29,105 nucleotides of DNA, taken from assembly GCA_035308345.1 (NCBI GenBank), contig DATGGW010000483.1:1-29105 (forward strand). Direction: 5' to 3'. Shown piece after piece: positions 22,663-29,105 of this stretch (position 1 is its first letter; each line of letters opens with the position of its first letter). The notes beneath the pieces were generated by a model. That model was not told where the DNA came from. It did not search any database and was given only the letters and a program-made list of their open reading frames with translations. Position numbers and translations under genes: made by a program. The DNA is from CF-113 sp035308345 (GTDB lineage Bacteria; Chloroflexota; Ktedonobacteria; Ktedonobacterales; Ktedonobacteraceae).

Positions 22663-23292
22663 ATGACAGTACGATGTTCTTTAGGCCATGATAATCCCGA
22701 TGGATCGGCCTTCTGTGATGAATGTGGCGAGCCACTGGCAAGCGCCGCGCCCGTAGCGGTCGCGCAGCAGGCCGCGCCTGCTTCCGCCCCGAATGCTGGC
22801 AGCCAGGTATGTCCGTCCTGCGGCGCCGTAAGTCCGGCAGGCGAGGCGTTCTGTTCCAACTGCGGCAGTATGCTCGGCGAAGCAGCGCCAGCAGCAGCGG
22901 CTGCTCCAGCAGAGGCTCCCGACTCCACCCCCGCGGTGGCTGCTGCGCCAGCGGCGGCCGCGCCAGCGCTGACGGCGCGTCTGATCGTCGAAGCTGATAA
23001 CCAGGAATTTGACCTGAGCGGCAAAGACAATATTACGATCGGTCGCGAAGACGCGGTGAGCAACATCTTCCCCGATGTAGACCTGACCCCGCATGGCGGC
23101 GAAGAAGGCGGCGTTTCGCGCATGCACGCGCGCATTTTTGTTGAGAATGGCCAGTATATGCTTGAGGACGAGAACAGCACCAATTTCACGTTCATCAACC
23201 GGCAGAAACTCGCCGCGAAGACCCCGACGGCTCTGCATGATGATGATGAAATCAGACTTGGCCGCGTGCTACTGCGCTTCAAAGAAGCATAA
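22663..23292 (+). CDS. Double zinc-ribbon FHA-domain protein
   Basis: 209 residues. The first zinc-ribbon-like unit has Cys5, His9, Cys18 and Cys21; the second has Cys50, 53, 64 and 67. An Ala/Pro-rich linker (about 72-103) leads to an FHA domain (about 104-209) with 'ITIGRED' (Gly127-Arg128), 'VSRMHARI' (Ser152, Arg153, His155) and 'NSTNFTFIN', the phosphothreonine-binding residues. It should read Thr-phosphorylated proteins, most simply products of the kinase upstream. AGGAGGG at 22646-22652 is a strong ribosome site; the gap to the VWA gene is 50 bases and it is likely co-transcribed. Confidence 0.88.
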   Translation: MTVRCSLGHDNPDGSAFCDECGEPLASAAPVAVAQQAAPASAPNAGSQVCPSCGAVSPAGEAFCSNCGSMLGEAAPAAAAAPAEAPDSTPAVAAAPAAAAPALTARLIVEADNQEFDLSGKDNITIGREDAVSNIFPDVDLTPHGGEEGGVSRMHARIFVENGQYMLEDENSTNFTFINRQKLAAKTPTALHDDDEIRLGRVLLRFKEA

Positions 23293-23339
23293 CCCTGGCA
23301 TTCGCGGTCGCCCTGGTATTGGTACAATCTGCCTCACGA

Positions 23340-23369
23340 TTGACAGCTTGTAGGGTAAACCGCTATAAT
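23340..23369 (+). promoter_or_regulatory. Promoter of rpmH
   Basis: TTGACA (23340-23345), 18-base spacer, TATAAT (23364-23369): both hexamers are perfect, as expected for a ribosomal protein gene. It lies 39 bases upstream of the rpmH ATG. Confidence 0.85.
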
Positions 23370-23407
23370 CTACAAGAAATCAAAAGTGGAGGAGAAACAG
23401 GGTCTTT

Positions 23408-23542
23408 ATGAAACGAACCTGGCAACCCAAGCGCATTCCGCGCAAACGTGAACACGGGTTTATGAAGCGCATGTCCACCCGCAACGGTCGTCGCGTGCTT
23501 AAAGCCCGCCGCGCCAAAGGGCGCTGGAAATTGACCGTCTAA
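23408..23542 (+). CDS. rpmH: 50S ribosomal protein L34
   Basis: 44 residues, the normal L34 length: M-K-R-T-W-Q-P-K-R-I-P-R-K-R, then 'HGFMKRMSTRNGRRVL' and 'RRAKGRWKLTV'. Very basic and nearly identical to L34 of many bacteria, so the call is certain despite its small size. GGAGGAGAAACAGGG lies upstream. It opens the rpmH-rnpA-yidD-yidC-jag block, but dnaA, its usual upstream neighbour, is replaced by the FHA gene. Confidence 0.97.
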   Translation: MKRTWQPKRIPRKREHGFMKRMSTRNGRRVLKARRAKGRWKLTV

Positions 23543-23559
23543 CGTAGTAAGTATAGTAG

Positions 23560-23580
23560 GGGCGACCCTCGCGGTCGCCC
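23560..23580. repeat. GGGCGACC-type palindrome between rpmH and rnpA
   Basis: GGGCGACC and GGTCGCCC pair perfectly around CTCGC, 13 bases before the rnpA start. A half copy (GCGGTCGCCCTGG) is at 23305-23317 upstream of the rpmH promoter. Confidence 0.75.
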
Positions 23581-23593
23581 TGGAAAATAAAGC

Positions 23594-23941
23594 TTGGCGC
23601 TCAAACGTGCGTTGCGTCTACGCAAAGGTAGCGACTTTCAGCGGGTCAGGCAGCAGGGGCGGAATATTACATCCCGGCTGCTCATACTCGCGTGGAGTCC
23701 AAACGATGTCGCACAACTACGTATTGGCTTCGTGGTCAGTAAACGCATCTCTAAGCTTGCGGTTGAACGTAATTACTTAAAGAGACTGCTTGGCGAAGCA
23801 GCACGCTCATTTCTGCCCGCTTTACCGCCAGGCACAGATATCGTGTTCAGCGCCAGAACTCAGGCAAGTACGGCCGATATACATATGCTTGAGCAAGAAA
23901 TAGGAACGCTGCTACAGCGGGCGAAGTTGCTCGCAGGTTGA
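23594..23941 (+). CDS. rnpA: Ribonuclease P protein component
   Basis: 115 residues, typical length. 'LRKGSDFQRVRQQGR', 'RIGFVVSKRISKLAVERNYLKRLLGEAAR' and 'DIVFSARTQAS' match the RnpA fold; the conserved basic motif reads RNYLKR, slightly divergent from the usual RNRxKR. The protein helps the catalytic RNA cut tRNA 5' leaders. The start is TTG 23594: an in-frame TAA lies at 23588-23590, and no ATG or GTG occurs before the conserved region. No clear Shine-Dalgarno is seen, and a palindromic repeat ends just upstream, so translation may be weak or structure-dependent. Confidence 0.93.
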   Translation: MALKRALRLRKGSDFQRVRQQGRNITSRLLILAWSPNDVAQLRIGFVVSKRISKLAVERNYLKRLLGEAARSFLPALPPGTDIVFSARTQASTADIHMLEQEIGTLLQRAKLLAG

Positions 23942-23974
23942 GACACTTTTCTAGAAGCACAGAGGACATCGACA

Positions 23975-24202
23975 GTGAAGTATGTCGCACTTTTCCTTAT
24001 TCGTCTATACCAACGAACTCTGTCGGTGGTGTTACCCGCGTCGTGCCGCTTTACCCCCTCATGTTCGCACTATGGATATGAGGCCATTGAGCGCTTTGGC
24101 TTTTTTCGTGGAGGGTGGATGACCCTGAAACGTATCGGTCGTTGCCATCCCTTTTATCATGGCAATCTCTATGATCCAGTCCCAGAACGCCTGGCTGACT
24201 AG
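23975..24202 (+). CDS. yidD: Membrane protein insertion efficiency factor YidD
   Basis: 75 residues from GTG 23975 (AGAGGA 8 bases upstream). The family pattern C-R-F-x-P-S-C-S-x-Y ... A-I-E-R-F-G ... R-I-G-R-C-H-P-F ... Y-D-P-V-P is complete, with its three conserved cysteines. A short amphipathic N-terminus would bind the inner face of the membrane. It assists YidC-dependent insertion and lies between rnpA and yidC as in most bacteria. Confidence 0.95.
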   Translation: MKYVALFLIRLYQRTLSVVLPASCRFTPSCSHYGYEAIERFGFFRGGWMTLKRIGRCHPFYHGNLYDPVPERLAD

Positions 24203-24226
24203 ATCGAGGAAGACAGGAGAAAACTC

Positions 24227-25276
24227 GTGGGTCAGATAGGCTACTTTTTTAACCTCATCTTCACCTTTCCCATTTTCAATGTGTTGATTCTGCTTGATCG
24301 CGTGTTAGGCGACTTTGGCCTGGCCATTATCCTGCTGACCGTGTTGATTCGCCTGGTTTTGTTTCCATTGACACTGAAGCAACTCAAATCCACCAAGGCC
24401 ATGCAGGCTATTCAACCGTTGATCGCGGATGTGAAGAAGCAGTATCCCAAAGATCAGCGCGCGCAGCTTGAAGCGACACAGGATATTTATAAAGAATATG
24501 GCATCAACCCGGCTGCCGGTTGTCTGCCGTTGTTCATTCAACTGCCGGTAATCTACGGGCTATATAACTCACTTAATACGGTGCTGAGAAATCATCCGAC
24601 GGTGAATTCCCTTAATAGCATCATTTACCCGTTCCTGCCCCATTTGAGTAGACTACCAGATGCTAATCTGAACTGGTTTACATTTATTAACCCGCACTGG
24701 TTTATTAGCCTTGGGCAGGCAGACCCTACACATATCCTGCCGGTACTGGCTGGCCTGGCCACTTTCATCCAACTACGCATGTCACAGCCGCGCACTACTG
24801 CTGCAACAAAGAACGCAATGTCGCAGCAGATGCAGATCATGCAATTTATCATGCCGGTCATCACGCTAGTCTTTGCCTTGACTTTCCCTGCTGGCCTGGC
24901 GCTCTACTGGACAACCACCTCGATCTTTAGCATGGTGCAGCAATACTTTGTCACCGGCTGGGGTTCCCTGTTCCTCCGACCATCGTTTCTCCCGGCGGGA
25001 CTCGGTGGGGACAGCAGTAATGGTAAAAGCAAGAGTTATACAGGCGACCAGCGCAAAGAGACGAAGATCGTTGAGCAGGCCGCTAACTCCGATAAGAAGA
25101 ATGACAACGGCAATGCCGGGCCGGTAGGACGCAAGCTGTCTACTTATGCAAATGGTACCAACGGTAACAGTCCCAACGGCGCAAGCAGCACGCCGGCGCG
25201 CAGACGCGCGCGGCCCGGCAGCGCATCAGCGCGCCGGCGCAGCAATGTTCCCAGGCGCAATCCATCACGCAGTTAA
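24227..25276 (+). CDS. yidC: Membrane protein insertase YidC/Oxa1
   Basis: 349 residues from GTG 24227 (AGGAGA 6 bases upstream). The short form without the large periplasmic domain of proteobacteria and without a lipoprotein signal. Membrane segments flank the conserved Arg42 (VLIRLVLFPLT) of the hydrophilic groove, a basic coiled hairpin follows (about 52-95), and 'GCLPLFIQLPVIYGLYNSL' and 'FPAGLALYWTTTSIFSMVQQ' are typical. The C-terminal tail (about 270-349) is long, Asn/Gly- then Arg-rich, and may bind ribosomes. It inserts and folds membrane proteins, with or without SecYEG. Confidence 0.95.
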   Translation: MGQIGYFFNLIFTFPIFNVLILLDRVLGDFGLAIILLTVLIRLVLFPLTLKQLKSTKAMQAIQPLIADVKKQYPKDQRAQLEATQDIYKEYGINPAAGCLPLFIQLPVIYGLYNSLNTVLRNHPTVNSLNSIIYPFLPHLSRLPDANLNWFTFINPHWFISLGQADPTHILPVLAGLATFIQLRMSQPRTTAATKNAMSQQMQIMQFIMPVITLVFALTFPAGLALYWTTTSIFSMVQQYFVTGWGSLFLRPSFLPAGLGGDSSNGKSKSYTGDQRKETKIVEQAANSDKKNDNGNAGPVGRKLSTYANGTNGNSPNGASSTPARRRARPGSASARRRSNVPRRNPSRS

Positions 25277-25331
25277 CTGGCGCTCGGACGCCGTTCGTGC
25301 CTGATATTGAAATAGAGGGAGGCAACAAACA

Positions 25332-26291
25332 GTGGAAAGTATAGAGGCTAGTGGTAAAAGTGTTGATGACGCGGTATTGCAGGGCTTGGCGCGTTTGAAA
25401 AAACGCCGGGATGAGGTTGAAATCGCCGTCTTGCAGGAGCCTGCTCGCGGCGCCTTTGGCATTGGCAACAAAGAAGCGCGTGTGCGCGTCACCGTGCGCC
25501 CGCACAATGTGGGCGCGGTGATTACCCCCGAAATGGCGGATGCGCTGCTCGGCCCGGTCGAGGGCGATGCCGAAGAAGAGATATACGGGGAAGACGATGA
25601 AGCCGAATTCGAGGATGGTGTTGAAGAGAGCGATGTCGCGGAAGACGAAGTTGAAGAATATGACGACGATGAGTACCAGGACGAAGAAGAGGATGGGTTC
25701 ATAGAAGGGGAACTAGAACCTGAGGAGTTTTCCTCCCCACTTCCGACCGCGGCAATCACCGCTATGATATCCGACATAGGTGATATCAGTGTAGCTGAAG
25801 GCGAAATGCAGGAGGTCGAGACCCCCAGCAACGAGGATGTAGAGATCACCGCCGATGTCTTGCAGCATATTTTGCAGTACATGAATATTCGCGCCGTTGT
25901 CCAGGTGCGCTCTGCCAATCCACTAACGCTCAATATTCAGGGCATCAACGAAAACCTGGGGCTGCTCATCGGGCGACGCGGTGAGACGCTTTCGGCTCTC
26001 CAACTGCTGGTCAGCCTGATTGTGGGACATCGCACGAAGCACCGCATGCGCATCATCATCGACGCGGAAAACTACCGCGAGCGCCGCGAGGAAAACCTGC
26101 GCTCGCTCGCCCTGCGCGTCGCGCAGCAGGTGCGCAACTATCGCCGCTCCATCGCGCTCGAGGCTATGCCGCCGCACGAACGCCGCATTGTCCATATCGC
26201 TCTCGCCGAGAGCAACGACATCAGCACCGAGAGCATCGGCGAAGGAGATGAGCGCCGCGTGGTCATTTCTTTGAAACGCCCTGGTCGCTAA
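25332..26291 (+). CDS. jag: RNA-binding protein Jag / KhpB (Jag_N-KH-R3H)
   Basis: 319 residues from GTG 25332 (GGGAGG about 10 bases upstream). An N-terminal Jag_N domain ('SVDDAVLQGLARL', 'EPARGAFGIGNKEARV'), a long acidic Glu/Asp-rich linker (about 75-140), a KH domain with G-R-R-G ('LLIGRRGETLSALQLLV'), and a C-terminal R3H domain ('MPPHERRIVHIAL'). KhpB binds RNA, often with KhpA, and affects cell shape and division in other phyla. The gene ends the conserved yidC block. The acidic linker is longer than in many homologues. Confidence 0.94.
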   Translation: MESIEASGKSVDDAVLQGLARLKKRRDEVEIAVLQEPARGAFGIGNKEARVRVTVRPHNVGAVITPEMADALLGPVEGDAEEEIYGEDDEAEFEDGVEESDVAEDEVEEYDDDEYQDEEEDGFIEGELEPEEFSSPLPTAAITAMISDIGDISVAEGEMQEVETPSNEDVEITADVLQHILQYMNIRAVVQVRSANPLTLNIQGINENLGLLIGRRGETLSALQLLVSLIVGHRTKHRMRIIIDAENYRERREENLRSLALRVAQQVRNYRRSIALEAMPPHERRIVHIALAESNDISTESIGEGDERRVVISLKRPGR

Positions 26292-26313
26292 ATCACTGTA
26301 TGAGGAGGATGCC

Positions 26314-27222
26314 ATGCCTTCCATTATCCAGCCTCCTCATACAGGAAACCTGCCTGATTTCCTCACTATCGGCCATGTCACACGTGATATCCACACCGAA
26401 GGTCCATTCGCGCTCGGTGGCACTGTAACTTTTGCTGCCCTGACCGCCTACCGTTTAGGATTAGCCGCCGCCATCGTAACCTGCGCCGACGCGGAATTGA
26501 TGAAACAATTACCAACGCTCCTGCCGGAGATCGGCCTGGCCGGTTATGCATCACAGGAAACAACCACTTTTGTCAACACCTATCAAGAGGGCTTTCGCAC
26601 CCAATTCCTGCAAGCCAGGGCCAGTGAAATTAGCGACACGGACATTCCTGCGTCCTGGCAGAATGCCCCAATCGTCTTATTTGGCCCGCTGGACCAGGAG
26701 TTTACTTCAGCGCTGGTGCGCCATTTTCCACGCCGCGCAGGCTCTATCCTGGCCGCCACTCCACAAGGCTGGCTGCGTCGCTGGGATGAGGATGGGCGCG
26801 TCCGGCCCACGCCCTGGACGGCAGCCAATGAGGTTTTACCACTGCTGGATGCGCTCATCCTCAGCCACGACGATTTGCTGCCAATCGCCGATGGCAACCG
26901 CGCCGAAGCCGATGCAATACTGGCGCAATGGAGTATGCTGGTCCCGCTCTTGGTCGCAACCGACGGCAGGCACGGCGCGACTCTTTTCCAACATGGCAAG
27001 ACGGAAAGGTTTCCTGCTTACCCTGCTGTCGAAGTTGATCCCACAGGCGCGGGCGATGTCTTCGCGACCGCTTTCCTGGCGCACTTTTACCGGCACAGAA
27101 ACCCGCGCCAGGCGGTCGATTTCGCAAACTGCGTTGCTTCCCTCTCCATCAAACAAGTGGGAACCACCGGCATTCCAACCATGGAGATGGTGCAACAAAG
27201 GATGAACAATGAAAAAGGATGA
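26314..27222 (+). CDS. PfkB-family carbohydrate/nucleoside kinase
   Basis: 302 residues. The PfkB C-terminal signature D-P-T-G-A-G-D (242-248) carries the catalytic Asp248 and anion hole, and 'GGTVTFAALTAYRLG' (35-49) is the N-terminal substrate loop, with Phe where many sugar kinases have Asn. The protein is an ATP-dependent kinase of a small hydroxyl substrate; the specific sugar or nucleoside cannot be read from sequence. AGGAGG precedes ATG 26314 by 5 bases, and the gene follows jag by 22 bases, so it may be read through from that operon. Confidence 0.85.
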   Translation: MPSIIQPPHTGNLPDFLTIGHVTRDIHTEGPFALGGTVTFAALTAYRLGLAAAIVTCADAELMKQLPTLLPEIGLAGYASQETTTFVNTYQEGFRTQFLQARASEISDTDIPASWQNAPIVLFGPLDQEFTSALVRHFPRRAGSILAATPQGWLRRWDEDGRVRPTPWTAANEVLPLLDALILSHDDLLPIADGNRAEADAILAQWSMLVPLLVATDGRHGATLFQHGKTERFPAYPAVEVDPTGAGDVFATAFLAHFYRHRNPRQAVDFANCVASLSIKQVGTTGIPTMEMVQQRMNNEKG

Positions 27223-27252
27223 CTGCAAGGATCGCCTGAAAAATCCCGTTTG

Positions 27253-28020
27253 TCAGATTTCTTGTTTGAGTTTAATGTTCGTCTCACCTTCCACAATGAA
27301 TACGATGCGCTCGCACACATTTGAGCAGTGATCGCCAACACGCTCCAACTTATGAGCAATCCACAGCATATAGGTAGCGCGTTGCAAGATGCGGGAGTCG
27401 CTTTGCAGAGCTGGAATGGCGCGGGCTCCCTCGAGCATAGTCATTAAATCGTGACGCACCAGGTGATAGCGCACATCCACCACGTCATCTTCTTCCCAGA
27501 TATAGCGAGCAGCTTCGGCATCATGCCGCGCGAAGGCATCCATTGTTCCCTGCAAAACGCGCCGCGCCTCCTTGCCCAGTTCAAGCATACTACGCAGCAC
27601 AGACGCTTCGTTGATCTCATCAGAGTCGTGTGTGGATTCGCTTGAACCTGCTCTAGTCCCGGTTGACGCCCCATTAGAGCCGCGCAGAGGAGTCATACGC
27701 AGGATAATCTGCGCAATACCAGCAGCGCCATCACCGGTACGCTCCAGGTCGCCCACGATTGAAAGAGCAGAAGTGAGAAAACGCAAGTCACGCCCGCCGA
27801 GCGGTTGTTGCAGGGTTAAGAGGCGAATAGTATGTTCCTCAACAGCGGCGCGCAGGCTATCAATTATAGCGTCCGCTTCGATTACCATGCCGGATTTGGC
27901 CAGGTCACCTGTTTCCAGCGCTTCAAGGGCTTTCCCCAGCGCGTCATCCACCAGTTCGCCCAGTTTGATAATCTGGTCATTCAGGTCTTGCAGCTCTTTA
28001 TCTAAGATAGTTCTTGCCAT
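27253..28020 (-). CDS. phoU: PhoU-family phosphate regulator
   Basis: 255 residues from ATG at 28018-28020, chosen because AAGGAG sits 7 bases upstream; an ATG six codons earlier (28036-28038) has no ribosome site. Two PhoU three-helix repeats: 'LDKELQDLNDQIIKLGELV...ALEALETGD' with 'RDLRFLTSALSIVGDLERTGD', and 'LELGKEARRVLQGTMDAF' with 'RATYMLWIAHKLERVGDHCSN', including the metal-binding E-R-x-G-D patterns. A Ser/Gly-rich loop (about 107-135) between repeats is longer than usual. PhoU dampens phosphate uptake and PhoR signalling. No pst or phoR genes are adjacent. It converges with the PfkB gene. Confidence 0.88.
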   Translation of the reverse strand: MARTILDKELQDLNDQIIKLGELVDDALGKALEALETGDLAKSGMVIEADAIIDSLRAAVEEHTIRLLTLQQPLGGRDLRFLTSALSIVGDLERTGDGAAGIAQIILRMTPLRGSNGASTGTRAGSSESTHDSDEINEASVLRSMLELGKEARRVLQGTMDAFARHDAEAARYIWEEDDVVDVRYHLVRHDLMTMLEGARAIPALQSDSRILQRATYMLWIAHKLERVGDHCSNVCERIVFIVEGETNIKLKQEI

Positions 28021-28143
28021 TTCATCGCTCCTTTTCATTCATTAACACTAAACAAAATGTAACACATTTTCCGCAGAAAAGATAGAGTTATATGGTAAAT
28101 ACTCGTTCTATTCCTAAAGGATAAGTGCTATAGACAGAGCTAT

Positions 28144-28173
28144 TTGACACTCAGGTTGAGATGATGTTACAGT
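28144..28173 (+). promoter_or_regulatory. Promoter of the PIG-L deacetylase gene
   Basis: TTGACA (28144-28149), 18-base spacer, TACAGT (28168-28173) with TGT overlapping just upstream. It lies 50 bases before the ATG at 28224. Confidence 0.6.
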
Positions 28174-28223
28174 AGCATGGAATCTTGAAGTTCAAGACCA
28201 GACAAGAAAGAACAAGAATTATC

Positions 28224-29060
28224 ATGTCAACGAAACGACTACTGGGCGTCTTCGCTCACCCCGACGACGAGGGAACGACGAGCGGCGCGCTGCTCTATTA
28301 TAGCACGTTAAATGTTGAGCCGGGCCTGGTTTGCGCGACGCGCGGCGAAGTTGGTGAAATCGCCGATCCAGCGCTGGCTACGCCGGAGAACCTGGGCCAG
28401 GTGCGCGAAGGCGAGATGCGCGCGGCGGCTGAAGTACTCGGCGTGCGTAACCTGTGGTTCCTGGATTATCGCGATTCGGGTATGGCTGGCACACCGGAAA
28501 ACCAGGACCCGCGCTCGTTGACGCAGGTCGGCGCAGCCGATGCAGTGGGCAAGCTGGTCGCCATCATTCGCCAGTTCCGCCCGCAGGTGATGGTCACATT
28601 TGATGAAACTGGCGGCTATGGACACCCTGACCACATCGCCATCTATCGTCATACCACCAGCGCCTTTTACGCGGCGGCGGACGCCGTGCAATATCCAGAA
28701 CACGGCCCGGCACACATGGTCTCCAAGCTGTACTACTCATCTTTTCCGCGCAGCTTCCTGCGCCAGATGTCGGATTTGATGCGCGAGCAGGATTACCAGG
28801 GCTTTTTCACTAAACTCGATCCTGAAAAACTGGGCCTACCCGACGAACTGATCAGTGTCAGGCTCAACGTGGAACCCTGGCTGGAAACCAAAAACCGCTC
28901 CTGGGCCATGCATCGCACGCAGATGGACCCGAACAACTCCCTGGCACAGCTCCCCCAGGAGATGCTGCGCAAGTGGCGCAGTTTCGAGTACTATCAACTG
29001 GCTGCCACGCGCGTCGGCCCCGACATTGAGGGCGAGAACGACCTGTTCGCGCGGGTGTGA
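28224..29060 (+). CDS. PIG-L family N-deacetylase (MshB/BshB-like)
   Basis: 278 residues from ATG 28224; the frame opens earlier at a TTG (28185), but the conserved region begins with 'MSTKRLLGVFAHPDDE'. The zinc motif A-H-P-D-D-E is at 11-16 and the second motif G-H-P-D-H at 133-137, with Asp81 in 'FLDYRDSGM'. These are the metal and catalytic residues of LmbE/PIG-L deacetylases that act on N-acetylglucosamine conjugates. Length and motifs fit MshB/Mca or BshB types made for low-molecular-weight thiols, but no other thiol gene is present in the window, so the substrate stays open. Confidence 0.88.
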   Translation: MSTKRLLGVFAHPDDEGTTSGALLYYSTLNVEPGLVCATRGEVGEIADPALATPENLGQVREGEMRAAAEVLGVRNLWFLDYRDSGMAGTPENQDPRSLTQVGAADAVGKLVAIIRQFRPQVMVTFDETGGYGHPDHIAIYRHTTSAFYAAADAVQYPEHGPAHMVSKLYYSSFPRSFLRQMSDLMREQDYQGFFTKLDPEKLGLPDELISVRLNVEPWLETKNRSWAMHRTQMDPNNSLAQLPQEMLRKWRSFEYYQLAATRVGPDIEGENDLFARV

Positions 29061-29075
29061 GCCCAGGATACAACG

Positions 29076-29105
29076 ATGAACTTGAAAGTGCATGAGAAGA
29101 TATTA
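29076..29105 (+). CDS. Possible start of the next gene (truncated by window end)
   Basis: An ATG at 29076 opens ten codons (MNLKVHEKIL) to the window edge, 15 bases after the deacetylase stop with AGGA at about 29065. Too short to identify, and it could be chance. Confidence 0.3.
   Translation, partial: MNLKVHEKIL

Noticed and set aside
22518..23327. 269-residue minus-strand frame opposite the FHA gene
   Set aside because: The Ala/Gly-rich translation mirrors the Ala-rich linker of the FHA protein; no start signal or motif supports it.
25265..25933. Ser-rich minus-strand frame opposite jag
   Set aside because: The poly-Ser stretch is the complement of the Asp/Glu-rich linker of Jag.
28185..29060. 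Naming the PIG-L protein mshB, mca or bshB
   Set aside because: The motifs are shared by all these enzymes and no mycothiol or bacillithiol gene is adjacent.

Overview
The window looks like a bacterial chromosome segment from a Chloroflexota lineage, most likely class Ktedonobacteria. The basis is a moderately high G+C, compact genome with frequent GTG/TTG starts, an HspR-type heat-shock operon, a secreted propeller built from NNVWAVG / EHWNGT repeats, zinc-ribbon/kinase/PP2C/FHA signalling proteins, and many palindromic repeats of the type GGGCGACC-GCAAG-GGTCGCCC between genes. The taxonomic call is inference from gene content. No rRNA, tRNA, transposase or CRISPR array was seen.

Layout. 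1-4.9 kb: the 3' end of an hflX-like GTPase gene; a secreted seven-bladed beta-propeller; an MBL-fold hydrolase overlapping an M50 (site-2) protease; an HD-domain protein; scpA. 5-13 kb: a two-component cluster with a CHASE3/HAMP/GAF hybrid kinase split from its receiver by a 5-bp frameshift, a lone receiver, a soluble PAS hybrid kinase with two receivers, and on the opposite strand a receiver followed by a CHASE3/PAS kinase whose ATP-binding domain has lost its key residues. 13-14 kb: a secreted CAP/SCP protein. 14.2-16.3 kb: grpE-dnaJ-hspR behind a consensus promoter overlapped by a HAIR-like operator.

16.4-23.3 kb is the most interesting block: PP2C phosphatase, Ser/Thr kinase with zinc ribbon and TPRs, a second PP2C phosphatase carrying two zinc ribbons and what looks like the remains of a kinase N-lobe, a VWA protein with an intact MIDAS, and a two-zinc-ribbon FHA protein. 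Writer, erasers, phospho-reader and scaffold lie next to each other on one strand, which suggests one reversible Thr/Ser phosphorylation circuit; its input and targets are unknown.

23.4-26.3 kb is the conserved rpmH-rnpA-yidD-yidC-jag block (ribosomal protein L34, RNase P protein, membrane insertion, KH/R3H RNA binding), here with a palindromic repeat between rpmH and rnpA and no dnaA upstream. 26.3-29.1 kb: a PfkB-family kinase, a PhoU-like protein on the minus strand, a PIG-L family deacetylase, and possibly the first codons of another gene.

Two intergenic repeat families (GGGCGACC type and GGGCGGGG-CTTGT-CCCCGCCC type) and a longer composite repeat starting TAGTCATTGTAAGGGCGGGGG recur through the window. 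The only gene-free stretch above 300 bases (1477-1837) is made mostly of these repeats plus a promoter.
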